Assembly (NCBI RefSeq): GCF_013375935.1
Contig: NZ_CP056117.1
Span: forward strand, 3,534,001-3,598,000
Direction of reading: 5' to 3'
Source: Enterobacter cloacae
Lineage (GTDB): Bacteria; Pseudomonadota; Gammaproteobacteria; Enterobacterales; Enterobacteriaceae
DNA: 64,000 nucleotides
Of the stretch, positions 19,016 to 29,637 are shown piece by piece. Position 1 is the stretch's first letter; every line of letters begins with the position of its first letter. Below the pieces are notes generated by a model. The model did not search any database. It was not told the DNA's origin and saw nothing but the letters and a program-made list of their open reading frames with translations. Both the position numbers and the translations under genes were made by a program.

Positions 19016-19051
19016 TTAAAAGTGTCCCGGCTGGACATCGACAGCCGGGAC
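19016..19051 (-). terminator. Terminator of the amino-acid-binding protein gene
   Basis: On the minus strand GTCCCGGCTG pairs with CAGCCGGGAC (10-bp stem) and is followed by ACTTTTAAT. It directly follows the stop at 19063. Confidence 0.75.
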
Positions 19052-19062
19052 AAACGAGGCGG

Positions 19063-19836
19063 TTATTTTACGCTGACATCGATACCCGGAAAGTACTTAT
19101 CAGCCAGTTTAGCGATCGTGCCGTCGGCACGTACTTTATCAATTGCGGCGTCAAGCTGCTTTTTGGTGGCCTCATCCCCCTTACGCAGCCCAAAGCCGAT
19201 ACCACTGCCGAGGATGGTGTCGTCCGACACCGGTTTGCCGATAAAGCCAAACCCTTTACCCTGCGGCTTGCTGAGGAAACCTGCCTGCCCGGCCGCGGAC
19301 ATCACCAGCGAGGCATCGATGCGGCCATTCAGCAGATCGCCCCACGCCATGTTCTGATCTTTATAAGACACCACGGTGACACCGTGCTTTTCCCAGTGCT
19401 CTTTGGCGTACGTTTCCTGAATTGAACCCTGGAGAACGCCGATGGTTTTGCCCTTCAGACCTTCCGGCGTGGCCTCTACCGCCGAGCCGGCTTTGCCTAC
19501 CAGCTGGGAGGGAATGCGGTAGATTGGCTGGGTGAAATCAATACTCTTGCGGCGCTGCTCGGTGATGTTCATCGCCGAGTTGATGGCGTCGAACTTTTTC
19601 GCCACCAGGCCCGGGATCAGCGCATCAAACGAGGTTTCCACCCAACTGCACTTCAGCGCGGCGGCTTTACAGATGGCGTTTCCCAGCTCTACGTCAAACC
19701 CTTCCAGCTCGCCTGAGGCATTGCGGCTTTCAAACGGCGGATATTCCGCCTCCAGCCCGTAACGCAGCTCGGTGGCCGCGAAGGACGAAAACGAACACAG
19801 CAGTCCCATGCCGATAACTAACGCGCGTAATTTCAT
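19063..19836 (-). CDS. Polar amino-acid ABC transporter substrate-binding protein (ArgT/HisJ-like)
   Basis: The 257-residue protein has a signal peptide (MKLRALVIGMGLLCSFSSFA) and the SBP family 3 fold: LRYGLEAEYPPFESRNASGELEGFDVELGNAIC, then MNITEQRRKSIDFTQPIYRI with the Arg that binds the ligand carboxylate. This resembles lysine/arginine/ornithine- and histidine-binding proteins, but the ligand cannot be set from sequence alone. The start is supported by GAGGAG. It is 31 bp downstream of an aminotransferase on the same strand, so they probably form an operon; no permease genes are adjacent. Confidence 0.85.
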   Translation of the reverse strand: MKLRALVIGMGLLCSFSSFAATELRYGLEAEYPPFESRNASGELEGFDVELGNAICKAAALKCSWVETSFDALIPGLVAKKFDAINSAMNITEQRRKSIDFTQPIYRIPSQLVGKAGSAVEATPEGLKGKTIGVLQGSIQETYAKEHWEKHGVTVVSYKDQNMAWGDLLNGRIDASLVMSAAGQAGFLSKPQGKGFGFIGKPVSDDTILGSGIGFGLRKGDEATKKQLDAAIDKVRADGTIAKLADKYFPGIDVSVK

Positions 19837-19867
19837 CTCAAACTCCTCAGATCCTGATGGGATAGGC

Positions 19868-21037
19868 TCAACGTGGTGTAACCCGGCACAGGGCCCTGGC
19901 ACCAGCCCGTAACGTCGCCTCATCTTTCGCAAAAGAGAGACGAATCAACTTATTGTCCGTGCCGTCGGCGTAAAACGCCGACAGCGGAATCGTGGCAACG
20001 CCGCAGTCGACGATCAGCCGTTGCACCATGTCGCTGTCCCGCTCGCTGCTGAAGCCGCTGTAATCCGCCAGCAGGAAGAACGATCCTTTGCTGGGCAGCA
20101 GCGTAAAGGGAGAGTCGGCCAGTAAACTTTGCAGCAGATCGCGCTTGCGCTGATAAAATGCCGCCAGAGACAGCCAGGTTTGCGGATCGGTCATGTGCTC
20201 TGCAAAGGCGTGCTGCATTGGCGTATCGGCAGAGAACATCAAAAACTGATGGACTTTGCATATCTCATCCATCAGCGCCGCGGGTGCCACACAATAGCCC
20301 ACCCGCCAGCCGGTCACGTGATAGGTTTTTCCGAAAGAAGAAATAATGACGCTGCGCTCCGCCAGCTGCGGGTGCGTAGCCATCCCGTGGTGCGGAACGT
20401 CGTCAAAAACGACGTGCTCATACACTTCGTCAGACAAAATGATGATGTCGGTATTGCGCGTAAGCGCCGCGAGCTGGTGCAGGTCCTGTGCAGAGAACAC
20501 CTGTCCGCTCGGGTTATGCGGCGTATTAACGACGATCATCCGCGTCCGCGGGGTGATCGCCGCGCGAACCTCATCCCAGTTCACGGCAAAATCCGGCACC
20601 GTAAGCTTAATGGCGACGGGCGTCGCCCCCTGCAGCCGGACAATCGGCGCGTAGCTGTCAAAGGACGGTTCGAAATAGATCACCTCATCGCCCGGATGAA
20701 CCAGCCCGCTGATGGCCGAATAGAGCCCTTCGCTGGCGCTGGCGGTCACCAGCACCTCACTGGAGGGGTCATAGCGCGTGCCGTAAAGCGCGGCAATTTT
20801 ATCCGCAATACGCTCCCTGAGCGGTTGCAGACCGGTCATGGAGGCGTACTGGTTATGCCCGGCCTCCATGGCGCGGGTCACGCCGGCAATGAGCTTAGGG
20901 TCGCAGGAAAAATTCGGCGCGCCCTGAGAAAGGTTGATGGCGTTATGCTGGGCAGAAAGCTGGCCGATAACGGTAAAAATGGTGGTCCCCACATCTGGCA
21001 GTTTGGAACGTGTCTGCACCGGCGTTTGTAAACTCAT
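19868..21037 (-). CDS. PLP-dependent aminotransferase (YbdL/methionine aminotransferase-like)
   Basis: The 389-residue class I/II aminotransferase has the PLP-lysine in ISSFGKTYHVTGWRVGY, the Asp-containing ILSDEVYEHVVFDD and the carboxylate-binding Arg near the C-terminus (NKLIRLSFAKDE). It resembles E. coli YbdL, a methionine/aromatic aminotransferase, with a shared opening KLPDVGTTIFTVIGQLSAQHNAINLSQG. It is probably a paralogue and its amino donor is unknown. It forms a likely operon with the binding protein at 19063-19836 and is divergent from a LysR-type regulator at 21151. Confidence 0.83.
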   Translation of the reverse strand: MSLQTPVQTRSKLPDVGTTIFTVIGQLSAQHNAINLSQGAPNFSCDPKLIAGVTRAMEAGHNQYASMTGLQPLRERIADKIAALYGTRYDPSSEVLVTASASEGLYSAISGLVHPGDEVIYFEPSFDSYAPIVRLQGATPVAIKLTVPDFAVNWDEVRAAITPRTRMIVVNTPHNPSGQVFSAQDLHQLAALTRNTDIIILSDEVYEHVVFDDVPHHGMATHPQLAERSVIISSFGKTYHVTGWRVGYCVAPAALMDEICKVHQFLMFSADTPMQHAFAEHMTDPQTWLSLAAFYQRKRDLLQSLLADSPFTLLPSKGSFFLLADYSGFSSERDSDMVQRLIVDCGVATIPLSAFYADGTDNKLIRLSFAKDEATLRAGARALCRVTPR

Positions 21038-21150
21038 CCTCTGTCCCTTCTCATGGTTAATGCATAACTATTCAAACAACAACTGCGCTGTCGGGACAAC
21101 CGAATTGTTGTCATAATAGCCATGACTAAAACGCATAGCTAAGGTGAGGT

Positions 21151-21993
21151 ATGTCGCGTCGTTCGTTTCCGCTCAATGCCGTAGAGGCTTTCCTGGTGAC
21201 CGCGCGTCATCTGAACCTGACCCACGCCGCGAAGGAGCTTTGCCTTACGCAGGGGGCGGTAAGCCGTAAAATCGCCGCGCTGGAGGGCTGGTTTGGGTTC
21301 CCGCTTTTTGAACGCCATGCGCGCGGCCTGCGCCTCTCCTCCCAGGGAAGCGCCCTGCTGCCGGAGCTACAGTCCGCGTTTGAGCAGCTGCTGAACGTGG
21401 CCGAGCAGGCTCGGACGCACCAGACCGTCATTCGCCTGAAGGCCCCAACCTGCGCCATGCGCTGGCTGGTTCCTCGCCTGCTGAAGGTGGAGCGCGAGCA
21501 GCCGGACCTGCAAATTGCGCTTACCACCACCAACGATCATAACGTCAACTTCAAAACCGAATCCTACGATGCGGCAATTGTGTTTGGCACGCACATGAGC
21601 GCGGGCGATCTGCTGTTCGAGGAGGCGTTGACCCCGGTAATGAGCCCGCTGCGGGCCGGTTCGGCGCTGGAAACGCTCACCTTTCTTCACCCGACGCGGG
21701 ACAAAACGGACTGGTCGCTGTGGCTGGCGAAACAGACGCGCCCGGCGCAAGCCATGCTTAAAAATCAACACTTCGATACCATGGATCTGGCGATTACGGC
21801 CGCCATTCAGGGGTTGGGCGTCGCCATTGCGGATGAAACGCTGGTGGAAGAGGACGTGCGCGCCGGGCGGCTGATGCGGCCTTACGATACGAGCATCAGG
21901 ACCGGCGCGAGCTACAGGCTGGTACTGCGTGAAGCACCCGGCCCGGAGAACGGGCTGGATGCGTTTCGTGACTGTCTGCTCAGTCGAGGCTGA
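21151..21993 (+). CDS. LysR-family regulator (GcvA-like)
   Basis: The 280-residue protein has an N-terminal winged helix-turn-helix (FLVTARHLNLTHAAKELCLTQGAVSRKIAALE, about residues 14-45) and a truncated-looking GcvA-type effector domain that includes PTCAMRWLVPRL and DAAIVFGTH. It is divergent from the aminotransferase/binding-protein pair, the usual place for its targets. The 113-bp gap has ACAACAAC and ATTGTTGT half-sites in inverted orientation, a possible operator. The 3' end overlaps the convergent carboxylesterase gene by 14 nt. Confidence 0.82.
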   Translation: MSRRSFPLNAVEAFLVTARHLNLTHAAKELCLTQGAVSRKIAALEGWFGFPLFERHARGLRLSSQGSALLPELQSAFEQLLNVAEQARTHQTVIRLKAPTCAMRWLVPRLLKVEREQPDLQIALTTTNDHNVNFKTESYDAAIVFGTHMSAGDLLFEEALTPVMSPLRAGSALETLTFLHPTRDKTDWSLWLAKQTRPAQAMLKNQHFDTMDLAITAAIQGLGVAIADETLVEEDVRAGRLMRPYDTSIRTGASYRLVLREAPGPENGLDAFRDCLLSRG

Positions 21994-23485
21994 CGTGGTG
22001 TTTCATCACCCGCCTGAAGAGGCTCATGCGGGCGCGCATAAAGCGGTTTTCAAGCCTGAACCCTGCATGTTTATTCACGCCGATGCGTAACAGCACATCC
22101 CGCCCCTTGCGGCAGGCCGGCCAGCGCGTCGGTCCTGCCAGGCTGTCACGTTTCCCCGCGTCCCGCGCGAAGCTCACCCAGTAGTCCGCCACCTGAGCGG
22201 CGAAGGCCAGATCGCGTTCGTTCACGTAATGACGCGAGGGCTCAACCTGCCCGAGGGTGTCGAACACGTAAGGCACCTCGTTGCCGTGCCAGGCACCGTT
22301 AACGTACGTCGCGTGTTCCGCTTCGGCCACATAATCAAACCAGTATCGCCAGCACAGGCCCCCCGCCCGCTGCTGCGCCTGCATCACCACGTATCCCATG
22401 GTGGTAAAGGCCATATCGCGGCACACCTGCCTGCCCAACTCCTCGTCGCCCCTGACGCCCGGATAGAGCAGCTTTATCAGCCCGAGGCCAAAGCGCCGCT
22501 CGCGGCGGAGCTTCTGGATTTGCCCGGCCAGATCGACGCCAAACACCGACATTACGCTGGCTTCGTCGCTGTTCGACCCCACCATCACCGGGACCGGATG
22601 CTGACGGGCCGCGAAAAAGACGTCGAGCATGGCTTCCGGCAGCACGCAGTCACCCACGATGGGCGCGGGGGCGATATTTAGCGGCGCGGTAAGCGGCCAG
22701 AACGCCTCAGGAGGGATCGCGCGAAGCTGCTCTGCGGTGGCGTTTTCAAAGCCGAAATGGGCGGCAATGGCTTCGCCTTTTCGCATCGCCTGCTCACGCG
22801 GCGTGTCCGGCAGGGTATACCCGCTTTGCACTATTGCCTTATGGAACAGCCCTTCCGCCAGCGGAGAAGCCAGCAGCGACAGCACGCTGCGCGCGCCGGC
22901 GGACTCGCCGAACAGGGTGATGTTGTCGGGGTCGCCGCCGAACGCGGCGATGTTATCCCGCACCCACCTCAGGGCTTCGATCTGATCGAGCAGGGCAAAA
23001 TTATGCACCACGCGCGCCTCTTCACCCTCCAGCGCCGGATGGGCAAAAAAGCCGAGGTGTCCGAGTCGGTAGTTGATCGTCACAACCACCGCGCCGCGCC
23101 TCGCCAGCGCCCTGCCGTTATAGGGAGGAAGCCCGCCCGCGCCGAGGGTAAACCCGCCGCCGTGCAGCCAGACCATCACCGGCAGCGGAGCGGTGCGCGA
23201 CGCGGGCGACCAGACGTTGAGATACAGGCAGTCTTCAGAGAACTGGCCGGGATCGCCGCCGCCCAGCTCCTGGCACCCTTCGCTGCTCTGCCAGCTGGAG
23301 GAGGAGAACGACGTCGCCTGGCGCACGCCGTCCCAGCGCGGAGCGGGTCGCGGGGAGCGCCAGCGCCACGGGCCAACCGGCGGTGCCGCATACGGAATGC
23401 CGCACCACGCGTGGGTATCGTCTTCAGTAAAACCAATCAGTGCGCCCAGGCGCGTTTCAACTACAGGGGCGGAGGGATTTTCCAT
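21980..23485 (-). CDS. Type-B carboxylesterase family protein
   Basis: The 501-residue protein begins MENPSAPVVETRLGALIGF and shows the carboxylesterase signatures: SEDCLYLNVWSP, the oxyanion loop VWLHGGGFTLGAGG, the nucleophile elbow TLFGESAGARSVL with the catalytic Ser, and the late His in NGAWHGNEVPYVF. There is no signal peptide, so it is probably cytoplasmic. The substrate is unknown. It follows ydcJ by 42 bp on the same strand; AAGAAGG supports the start. It is not an S-formylglutathione hydrolase, which has a different fold signature. Confidence 0.83.
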   Translation of the reverse strand: MENPSAPVVETRLGALIGFTEDDTHAWCGIPYAAPPVGPWRWRSPRPAPRWDGVRQATSFSSSSWQSSEGCQELGGGDPGQFSEDCLYLNVWSPASRTAPLPVMVWLHGGGFTLGAGGLPPYNGRALARRGAVVVTINYRLGHLGFFAHPALEGEEARVVHNFALLDQIEALRWVRDNIAAFGGDPDNITLFGESAGARSVLSLLASPLAEGLFHKAIVQSGYTLPDTPREQAMRKGEAIAAHFGFENATAEQLRAIPPEAFWPLTAPLNIAPAPIVGDCVLPEAMLDVFFAARQHPVPVMVGSNSDEASVMSVFGVDLAGQIQKLRRERRFGLGLIKLLYPGVRGDEELGRQVCRDMAFTTMGYVVMQAQQRAGGLCWRYWFDYVAEAEHATYVNGAWHGNEVPYVFDTLGQVEPSRHYVNERDLAFAAQVADYWVSFARDAGKRDSLAGPTRWPACRKGRDVLLRIGVNKHAGFRLENRFMRARMSLFRRVMKHHVSLD

Positions 23486-23527
23486 ATCAACCTTCTTTTT
23501 CCAACACACCCCAGCAGAGTAACGTTT

Positions 23528-24871
23528 TCAGAGCAAACCGCAACGCTGTTTACTGCGCTGTTCCGCCTCCTGGTAAAGCGAAAACTCGTCATACACCGCA
23601 CAGCCCAGCGCCGCTTCGAAGGCGTTGCGGCTGGCATTGCCGTGGCTGCGCGCCTGCGTTTCGTTGCCGAGATTCGACTGGAATATCCCCGCCGCGCTGA
23701 CCGGCAGAAAGTCCTCATAGGTGATAGGCTGCGCCACGACCCAGCCGCGCTCGATCAGCGGCTGCGGATCGTCGCCTGCACGAAACGCGTGGCGATGCGC
23801 CTCGCCTGTCGGGGTCAGACGATAGCGGAAGTAGGCCAGCCCCTGGCGGCGCAGGAACATTTCGCTGTCCGGGAAGGCGCTGAATACCTCGCGCAGGTGA
23901 AGCTGATGGGTCAGGTTGTCTTTGCCGGTCCCCGCCTGATTCAACAGGCTATCGTACAGCTCGCGGCCTTTCGGCGTTAGCGCCACGCCGCGCTGCTCAA
24001 TTTCACCGAAACGCGCGGTATGGGTTCCCTTATGTTCACCCGCAAAAAGTACCGGCTCTTCCAGCGCCTTAAAGCTGGTCTGGCGCAGGAGGATTGGCAC
24101 CTCGCGACGCGGCGGCCCTTCAATCAGGATTTTCGGCTCAATACCATATTTCGGCATCAGCTCCTGCACCCGGTCGATATCCAGCGTGCGCGGCGTGAGA
24201 TGGTTAATATGGCAACCCGGGAAGCAGACCACGTCGGCGATCAGGCGGTGTTCGTTGCTCAGCGCCAGGTAGGTTTCCCTGTCGACCGTCGCGTGGCGGT
24301 GCCAGCGGAAGGTTTCCAGCGCCTCCTGCACAAACTCCCGCGCCTGCGCCCCGGTAAAGTGTCCCTGCGCGTCATGCAGGTCGAGCAGCTCAAGGCAGCG
24401 CGGCGTAAAGATATTGCGGCGGGAGAGAATCGCCGCCGCCCTTTCGCGCAGCTCAGCGTTCCCGATTAACTCCAGGCGCAGCAGCGAGGTGAAAATGCGA
24501 AACGGATTGCGGCACAGCGCGGCATCCTCAACCGGACGAAACGCCGTCGAGTGGACGGGAACGCCCGCCTGGGAGAGATCGTAATAGCTGACCGGGTACA
24601 TGCCCATAATGGCGAAGATCCGGCGCAGGGTGGAAAGCTCCTGCGCGGTGCCGACGCGGATCGCACCGTGACGTTCAACATTCAGGCGCGCCAGCTCGTC
24701 CGCATTTGCCAGTTGTTCATGTAAAAGTGGGTTATTTTCCAGAACCGCCAGGTTAACGTCCGCCACCAGTTCCAGCAGCGTGCCGTACTGCGGAACTTCC
24801 TGCTGGTACATCGCCGACATAGCCTGCGAAAAGTGTTCCCGAATATCATCAGCCGTGATGGTGTTCGCCAT
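23528..24871 (-). CDS. ydcJ: DUF1338 / 2-oxoadipate dioxygenase-decarboxylase family protein YdcJ
   Basis: The 447-residue product has the same length as E. coli YdcJ and is nearly collinear (MANTITADDIREHFSQAMSAMYQQEVPQYGTLLELV, RHGAIRVGTAQEL, CFPGCHINHLTPRTLDIDRVQ, LIEGPPRREVPILLRQTSFKALEE). The family member HglS converts 2-oxoadipate to 2-hydroxyglutarate using Fe(II); the His of CHINHLTPR and the late Glu are candidate metal ligands. The physiological role of YdcJ in this organism is not known. Divergent from ydcI. Confidence 0.92.
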   Translation of the reverse strand: MANTITADDIREHFSQAMSAMYQQEVPQYGTLLELVADVNLAVLENNPLLHEQLANADELARLNVERHGAIRVGTAQELSTLRRIFAIMGMYPVSYYDLSQAGVPVHSTAFRPVEDAALCRNPFRIFTSLLRLELIGNAELRERAAAILSRRNIFTPRCLELLDLHDAQGHFTGAQAREFVQEALETFRWHRHATVDRETYLALSNEHRLIADVVCFPGCHINHLTPRTLDIDRVQELMPKYGIEPKILIEGPPRREVPILLRQTSFKALEEPVLFAGEHKGTHTARFGEIEQRGVALTPKGRELYDSLLNQAGTGKDNLTHQLHLREVFSAFPDSEMFLRRQGLAYFRYRLTPTGEAHRHAFRAGDDPQPLIERGWVVAQPITYEDFLPVSAAGIFQSNLGNETQARSHGNASRNAFEAALGCAVYDEFSLYQEAEQRSKQRCGLL

Positions 24872-25098
24872 GATGTCATGCCTCCAGTGAATACTACCTG
24901 GAGTGTAGAGAAGCCCGTTCCTTTCGTCGGGAAGAATTTACGAATTGTGATCCAGACAGACGAGTGGTCAAAGCATGGGCATTTTCGAAAAACGGTTGTA
25001 ACTCAAATAGATCAAATGTTAAAAATATTTTGCTATCAGGTTATCAAATTCAAACATCTTAACTTGTCACCCGCGTCGCTCTGTTTTTAACATCGCCT

Positions 25099-26022
25099 AT
25101 GGAAAAAAATGCTCTTTTCAGTCAGCGCATACGCTTGCGCCATTTGCATACTTTTGTAGCCGTCGCTCAACAGGGAGCGCTGGGGCGAGCGGCTGAAACC
25201 CTTAACCTCAGCCAGCCCGCGCTTTCAAAAACGCTGAACGAACTGGAACAGCTTACCGGAACCCGGCTGTTCGATCGCGGTCGCCTGGGCGCGCAGCTTA
25301 CGCTTATGGGCGAACAGTTTCTGACGCATGCCGTTAAGGTTCTGGATGCCCTCAATACCGCCGGTCAGGCGCTGAACCGCAAAGAAGAGCCAGCCAGCGA
25401 CATCGTGCGAGTGGGGGCACTTCCCACCGCGGCGCTGGGCATTCTTCCCGCCGCCATTGGCCAGTTCCACAGGCAGCAAAAGCACGCCACGCTCCAGGTG
25501 GCGACCATGAATAACACCATGCTGCTGGCTGGGCTGAAGTCGGGCGAGCTTGACCTGGGTATCGGCCGGATGTCCGACCCGGAGCTGATGAGCGGCCTCA
25601 ACTACGAGCTGCTGTTCCTGGAATCACTGAAGCTGGTGGTGCGTCCAAATCACCCGCTGCTGCAGGATACCGTGACCCTGAGCCGCGTAATGGAGTGGCC
25701 GGTGGTGGTCTCACCAAAAGGAACCGTTCCGCGCCAGAATGCGGAAGCGCTGCTGCAAATGCAGGGCTGCACGCTTCCTTCAGGGTGTATTGAAACGCTT
25801 TCGGCGTCGCTGTCTCGCCAGCTCACGGTGGATTATGACTACGTGTGGTTTGTGCCGTCCGGCGCGGTGAAGGACGATCTGCGTCGCGGCGTGCTCACGG
25901 CGCTGCCGGTCACGTCGCCCGGAGCGGGAGAACCGATCGGGATCCTGACGCGGGTAGACGCCCCGCTTTCCGACGGCGCCCAAACGCTGCTAAGCGCCAT
26001 TCGAAAATCAATGCCTCTCTGA
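25099..26022 (+). CDS. ydcI: LysR-family regulator YdcI
   Basis: The 307-residue protein is close to E. coli YdcI: MEKNALFSQRIRLRHLHTFVAVAQQGALGRAAETLNLSQPALSKTLNELEQ (winged HTH, residues 1-60) and a type 2 periplasmic-binding-like effector domain. YdcI homologues have been linked to acid-stress and carbon-related regulation. It is divergent from ydcJ, as in E. coli. A strong terminator follows at 26035-26060. Confidence 0.92.
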   Translation: MEKNALFSQRIRLRHLHTFVAVAQQGALGRAAETLNLSQPALSKTLNELEQLTGTRLFDRGRLGAQLTLMGEQFLTHAVKVLDALNTAGQALNRKEEPASDIVRVGALPTAALGILPAAIGQFHRQQKHATLQVATMNNTMLLAGLKSGELDLGIGRMSDPELMSGLNYELLFLESLKLVVRPNHPLLQDTVTLSRVMEWPVVVSPKGTVPRQNAEALLQMQGCTLPSGCIETLSASLSRQLTVDYDYVWFVPSGAVKDDLRRGVLTALPVTSPGAGEPIGILTRVDAPLSDGAQTLLSAIRKSMPL

Positions 26023-26034
26023 CGCGATGCTCAG

Positions 26035-26060
26035 AACCCGCCGCGAAGGCGGGTTTTTTT
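26035..26060 (+). terminator. Terminator of ydcI
   Basis: CCCGCC-GCGAA-GGCGGG is followed by seven T on the plus strand. It lies between ydcI and the convergent trg stop. Confidence 0.88.
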
Positions 26061-26063
26061 GAC

Positions 26064-27755
26064 CTAAAACGTTTCCCAGTTATCCCCTGAAACGGCAGCC
26101 GCCGGAGCCAGCGGCGCGGGTTTTACCGCCGGGGCAGCGGTCGCGGGCCGTCCTGCACGCGAGCCGGCGAGCCGAAACGCCCCGACGGCTTCGGTCAGAC
26201 GTGCGCCCTGCTCTTCAAGCGATGCTGCCGCCGCGGAGGCTTCCTCCACCAGCGAGGCGTTCTGCTGCGTCACTTTATCCATCTCGGAAATCGCCTGGCT
26301 TACCTGAACGATGCCGCGGCTCTGCTCGTCGGACGCCGCCGCAATCTCCAGCATGATATCGGTGACGCGCTTAACCGCCTCCACGATCTCATTCATGGTA
26401 TTGCCCGCGGCAACCACCTCGCCGGAACCCTGATCGATAAGCGACACCGATTCATTAATCAGGCTTTCAATCTCCTTCGCGGCGTTCGCGCTGCGGCTGG
26501 CCAGCGTACGGACTTCGCTCGCCACCACCGCAAAGCCGCGCCCCTGCTCGCCCGCACGCGCCGCTTCTACCGCCGCGTTAAGCGCCAGAATATTGGTCTG
26601 GAAAGCGATGCTGTTAATCACGGCGGTAATTTCAGAGATCTTCTTCGAGCTGGTGGAGATGTTGCCCATGGTTTTCACCACGCCGGAAACCATCTGTCCC
26701 CCGCGGCTGGCCTTACCGGAGGCATCTTCCGCGAGTTTGCTCGCATGGTGCGCGTTATCGGCGTTCTGCTTCACCGTCGCGGTGAGCTGTTCCATGCTGG
26801 CGGCCGTCTGTTCGATGGCCGCCGCCTGCTGCTCGGTGCGGGAAGAGAGATCGGTATTTCCGGCAGAAATCTCGCTGGTACCCCGGTAGATCTCCTCCGC
26901 CCCCTGCCGCACGGTGCTCACGGTGCTGACCAGCGCGTGCTGCATGGTTTGCAGATCGTGCGTCAGGCGGCCGATTTCGCTGCGCCCGGTCGGTTCGTCC
27001 GGCAGGGTTAAATCGCCCTTCGCGATATTCCCGATGCGCGTCGCGGCTCGCTGCAGCGGGTTAATCACCGTGCGGCGCAGCACCACAAAGGTAATCACCG
27101 CCAGCGCCAGCGCCAGCCCAAAGGCGCCGAACATGAAGATCAGACCTAACCGGGTGCGGCTATGTGCCTGCGCCGTAAGGGCGTTAGCGCGGTCGGTGCG
27201 AATTTTTATCGCCTTCAGCAACACCGCGTTATAGGCATCGTCGAGCGGGCGCGCGGTTTCGTTCTCATGGTTGATGATGGCTTCAAACATGCCGTTTTTG
27301 GCGTATTTAAGCATCGGCTGCATGCCGGCAATGTAGGCGTCGTAGCGAGCTTTCAGATCGCCATCCAGCGCTTCGTCCGCCGGTGTGCGAACGGTGCGCT
27401 TCATGTAGGCGGCAAATCCATCCTGCGATTGCTTCAGGCGGGTTTCGGCCTCGGCGATGTTTTGCTTCATCGCCTCCATTTCCGCAATACGGCTCGCCGC
27501 CCCGGCGTGGATCATGTTGATGCGGGCGGTGCGTAAATGGTTAGAGCTGTTCGATAGGCCGGTACGCACCTGGATTTCTGCCGTGACGTCCTGCTGATCG
27601 TTGTCGGCCTGAAGCAGGAAATAGCCCGCCAGGCCCGAGCTCAATGCAAACAGGAGAATAATGCCACCGAGAATGGAGGAAAACAGCGGAACCAGCCGGA
27701 TGTGATGCAGAAAGCTCAGCCCGTGCTGCGCCTGCATTGATGTTGTGTTGTCCAT
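26064..27755 (-). CDS. trg: Methyl-accepting chemotaxis protein Trg (ribose/galactose receptor) with C-terminal NWETF
   Basis: The 563-residue receptor has a first membrane helix at about residues 20-45, a periplasmic four-helix sensor domain, a second helix near residue 205, a HAMP domain and a signalling domain with the hairpin tip [35 protein letters not shown]. The sensor part ([46 protein letters not shown]) identifies Trg, which responds to ribose- and galactose-loaded binding proteins. Unlike E. coli Trg, it has a Pro/Ala linker and ends in NWETF, the CheR/CheB-binding pentapeptide of Tar and Tsr. The start at MDNTTS was chosen by homology. A sigma-28-like promoter lies upstream. Confidence 0.93.
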   Translation of the reverse strand: MDNTTSMQAQHGLSFLHHIRLVPLFSSILGGIILLFALSSGLAGYFLLQADNDQQDVTAEIQVRTGLSNSSNHLRTARINMIHAGAASRIAEMEAMKQNIAEAETRLKQSQDGFAAYMKRTVRTPADEALDGDLKARYDAYIAGMQPMLKYAKNGMFEAIINHENETARPLDDAYNAVLLKAIKIRTDRANALTAQAHSRTRLGLIFMFGAFGLALALAVITFVVLRRTVINPLQRAATRIGNIAKGDLTLPDEPTGRSEIGRLTHDLQTMQHALVSTVSTVRQGAEEIYRGTSEISAGNTDLSSRTEQQAAAIEQTAASMEQLTATVKQNADNAHHASKLAEDASGKASRGGQMVSGVVKTMGNISTSSKKISEITAVINSIAFQTNILALNAAVEAARAGEQGRGFAVVASEVRTLASRSANAAKEIESLINESVSLIDQGSGEVVAAGNTMNEIVEAVKRVTDIMLEIAAASDEQSRGIVQVSQAISEMDKVTQQNASLVEEASAAAASLEEQGARLTEAVGAFRLAGSRAGRPATAAPAVKPAPLAPAAAVSGDNWETF

Positions 27756-27807
27756 GACCGTCGACTCTCTTATAGGTAAGATGCGTAAAAACACGCCTGT
27801 AAAATAG

Positions 27808-27834
27808 TCATCGGCACGGCCGGGGATTAGATTA
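27808..27834 (-). promoter_or_regulatory. Sigma-28 (FliA)-like promoter of trg
   Basis: On the minus strand TAATCTAA-N11-GCCGATGA resembles TAAAGTTT-N11-GCCGATAA, with a nearly perfect -10 and the exact 11-bp spacing; the -35 is weaker. It lies about 53 bp upstream of the trg start. Chemoreceptor genes are usual FliA targets. Confidence 0.6.
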
Positions 27835-27880
27835 CGCCTAAAAGCGCCAGACAGGTCACACTTTAGAGAAGTTCAGGGAA

Positions 27881-27907
27881 GAAAGGCCAGCGGCAAAAAC
27901 CGCTGGC
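27881..27907 (-). terminator. Terminator of the frmRA operon
   Basis: On the minus strand CCAGCGG-TTTTTG-CCGCTGG is followed by CCTTTCTT. It comes directly after the frmA stop, so the operon ends without frmB. Confidence 0.65.
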
Positions 27908-27914
27908 AGAATAA

Positions 27915-29341
<1,427 letters not shown>

Positions 29342-29354
29342 ATGCCCTCCTTAG

Positions 29355-29376
29355 ATACTATAGGGGGGTATTGTAT
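29355..29376 (-). promoter_or_regulatory. FrmR operator and promoter, left copy (candidate attL)
   Basis: The site reads ATACTATA-GGGGGG-TATTGTAT, the FrmR operator pattern (TATAGTATA-C6-TATAGTAT type on the other strand), 14 bp before the frmR start. On the minus strand TTTACA-N18-TACAAT forms a promoter whose -10 lies in the operator. The core TACTATAGGGGGGTAT (29356-29371) is repeated exactly at 33070-33085. Confidence 0.8.
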
Positions 29377-29476
29377 CTTCTAAAGTAACTTTATGTAAAC
29401 ATTAAGTTTTATAGGGTTATCAGGCATTTACGCGGTATACATAAAAGACACTATCGGACATAAAAGGTCTTTTTAC

Positions 29477-29527
29477 TGCCCCCAAATTGCCCCCAAAGGG
29501 TATTTTGCCCTCAGATATGCCCCCAAA
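29477..29527. repeat. TGCCCCCAAA repeats near the left end, candidate integrase arm sites
   Basis: TGCCCCCAAA occurs at 29477, 29488 and 29518, with a variant TGCCCTCAGA at 29506. The first two are 11 bp apart. A similar pair, TGCCCCCAGC (32995) and TGCCCCTGAA (33006), also 11 bp apart, lies near the right end. Arm-type integrase binding is inferred. Confidence 0.45.
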
Positions 29528-29529
29528 AC

Positions 29530-29637
29530 TCACTCTTCTACATAGCTCCTTCCTGTTTCGAAACACACCTCTTTGCGCATCTCAGGTTGATCAGCATAAT
29601 CGCCTCGAATCCGTTTGTAAGACTTAACCAGCGCGCG
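29530..29637 (-). pseudogene. Possible C-terminal remnant of a prophage gene
   Basis: After an in-frame stop the minus strand reads about 35 codons with protein-like composition, RALVKSYKRIRGDYADQP followed by EMRKEVCFETGRSYVEE and a stop. There is no suitable start codon. It resembles the charged C-termini of small phage genes, but I cannot name the family. Confidence 0.3.

Larger units (their letters stand above)
18707..19062. other. 356-bp intergenic region upstream of opgD
   Basis: No credible gene was found. It holds the opgD promoter region, an ERIC-like remnant (18931-19013) and the terminator of the binding-protein gene (19016-19051). The ydcH gene, which in E. coli lies near opgD, is not here. 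Confidence 0.6.

Noticed and set aside
21980..23485. Carboxylesterase as a replacement for FrmB
   Set aside because: Its GESAG elbow and HGGG oxyanion loop place it in the type-B carboxylesterases, distinct from S-formylglutathione hydrolase, and it is not in the frm operon.
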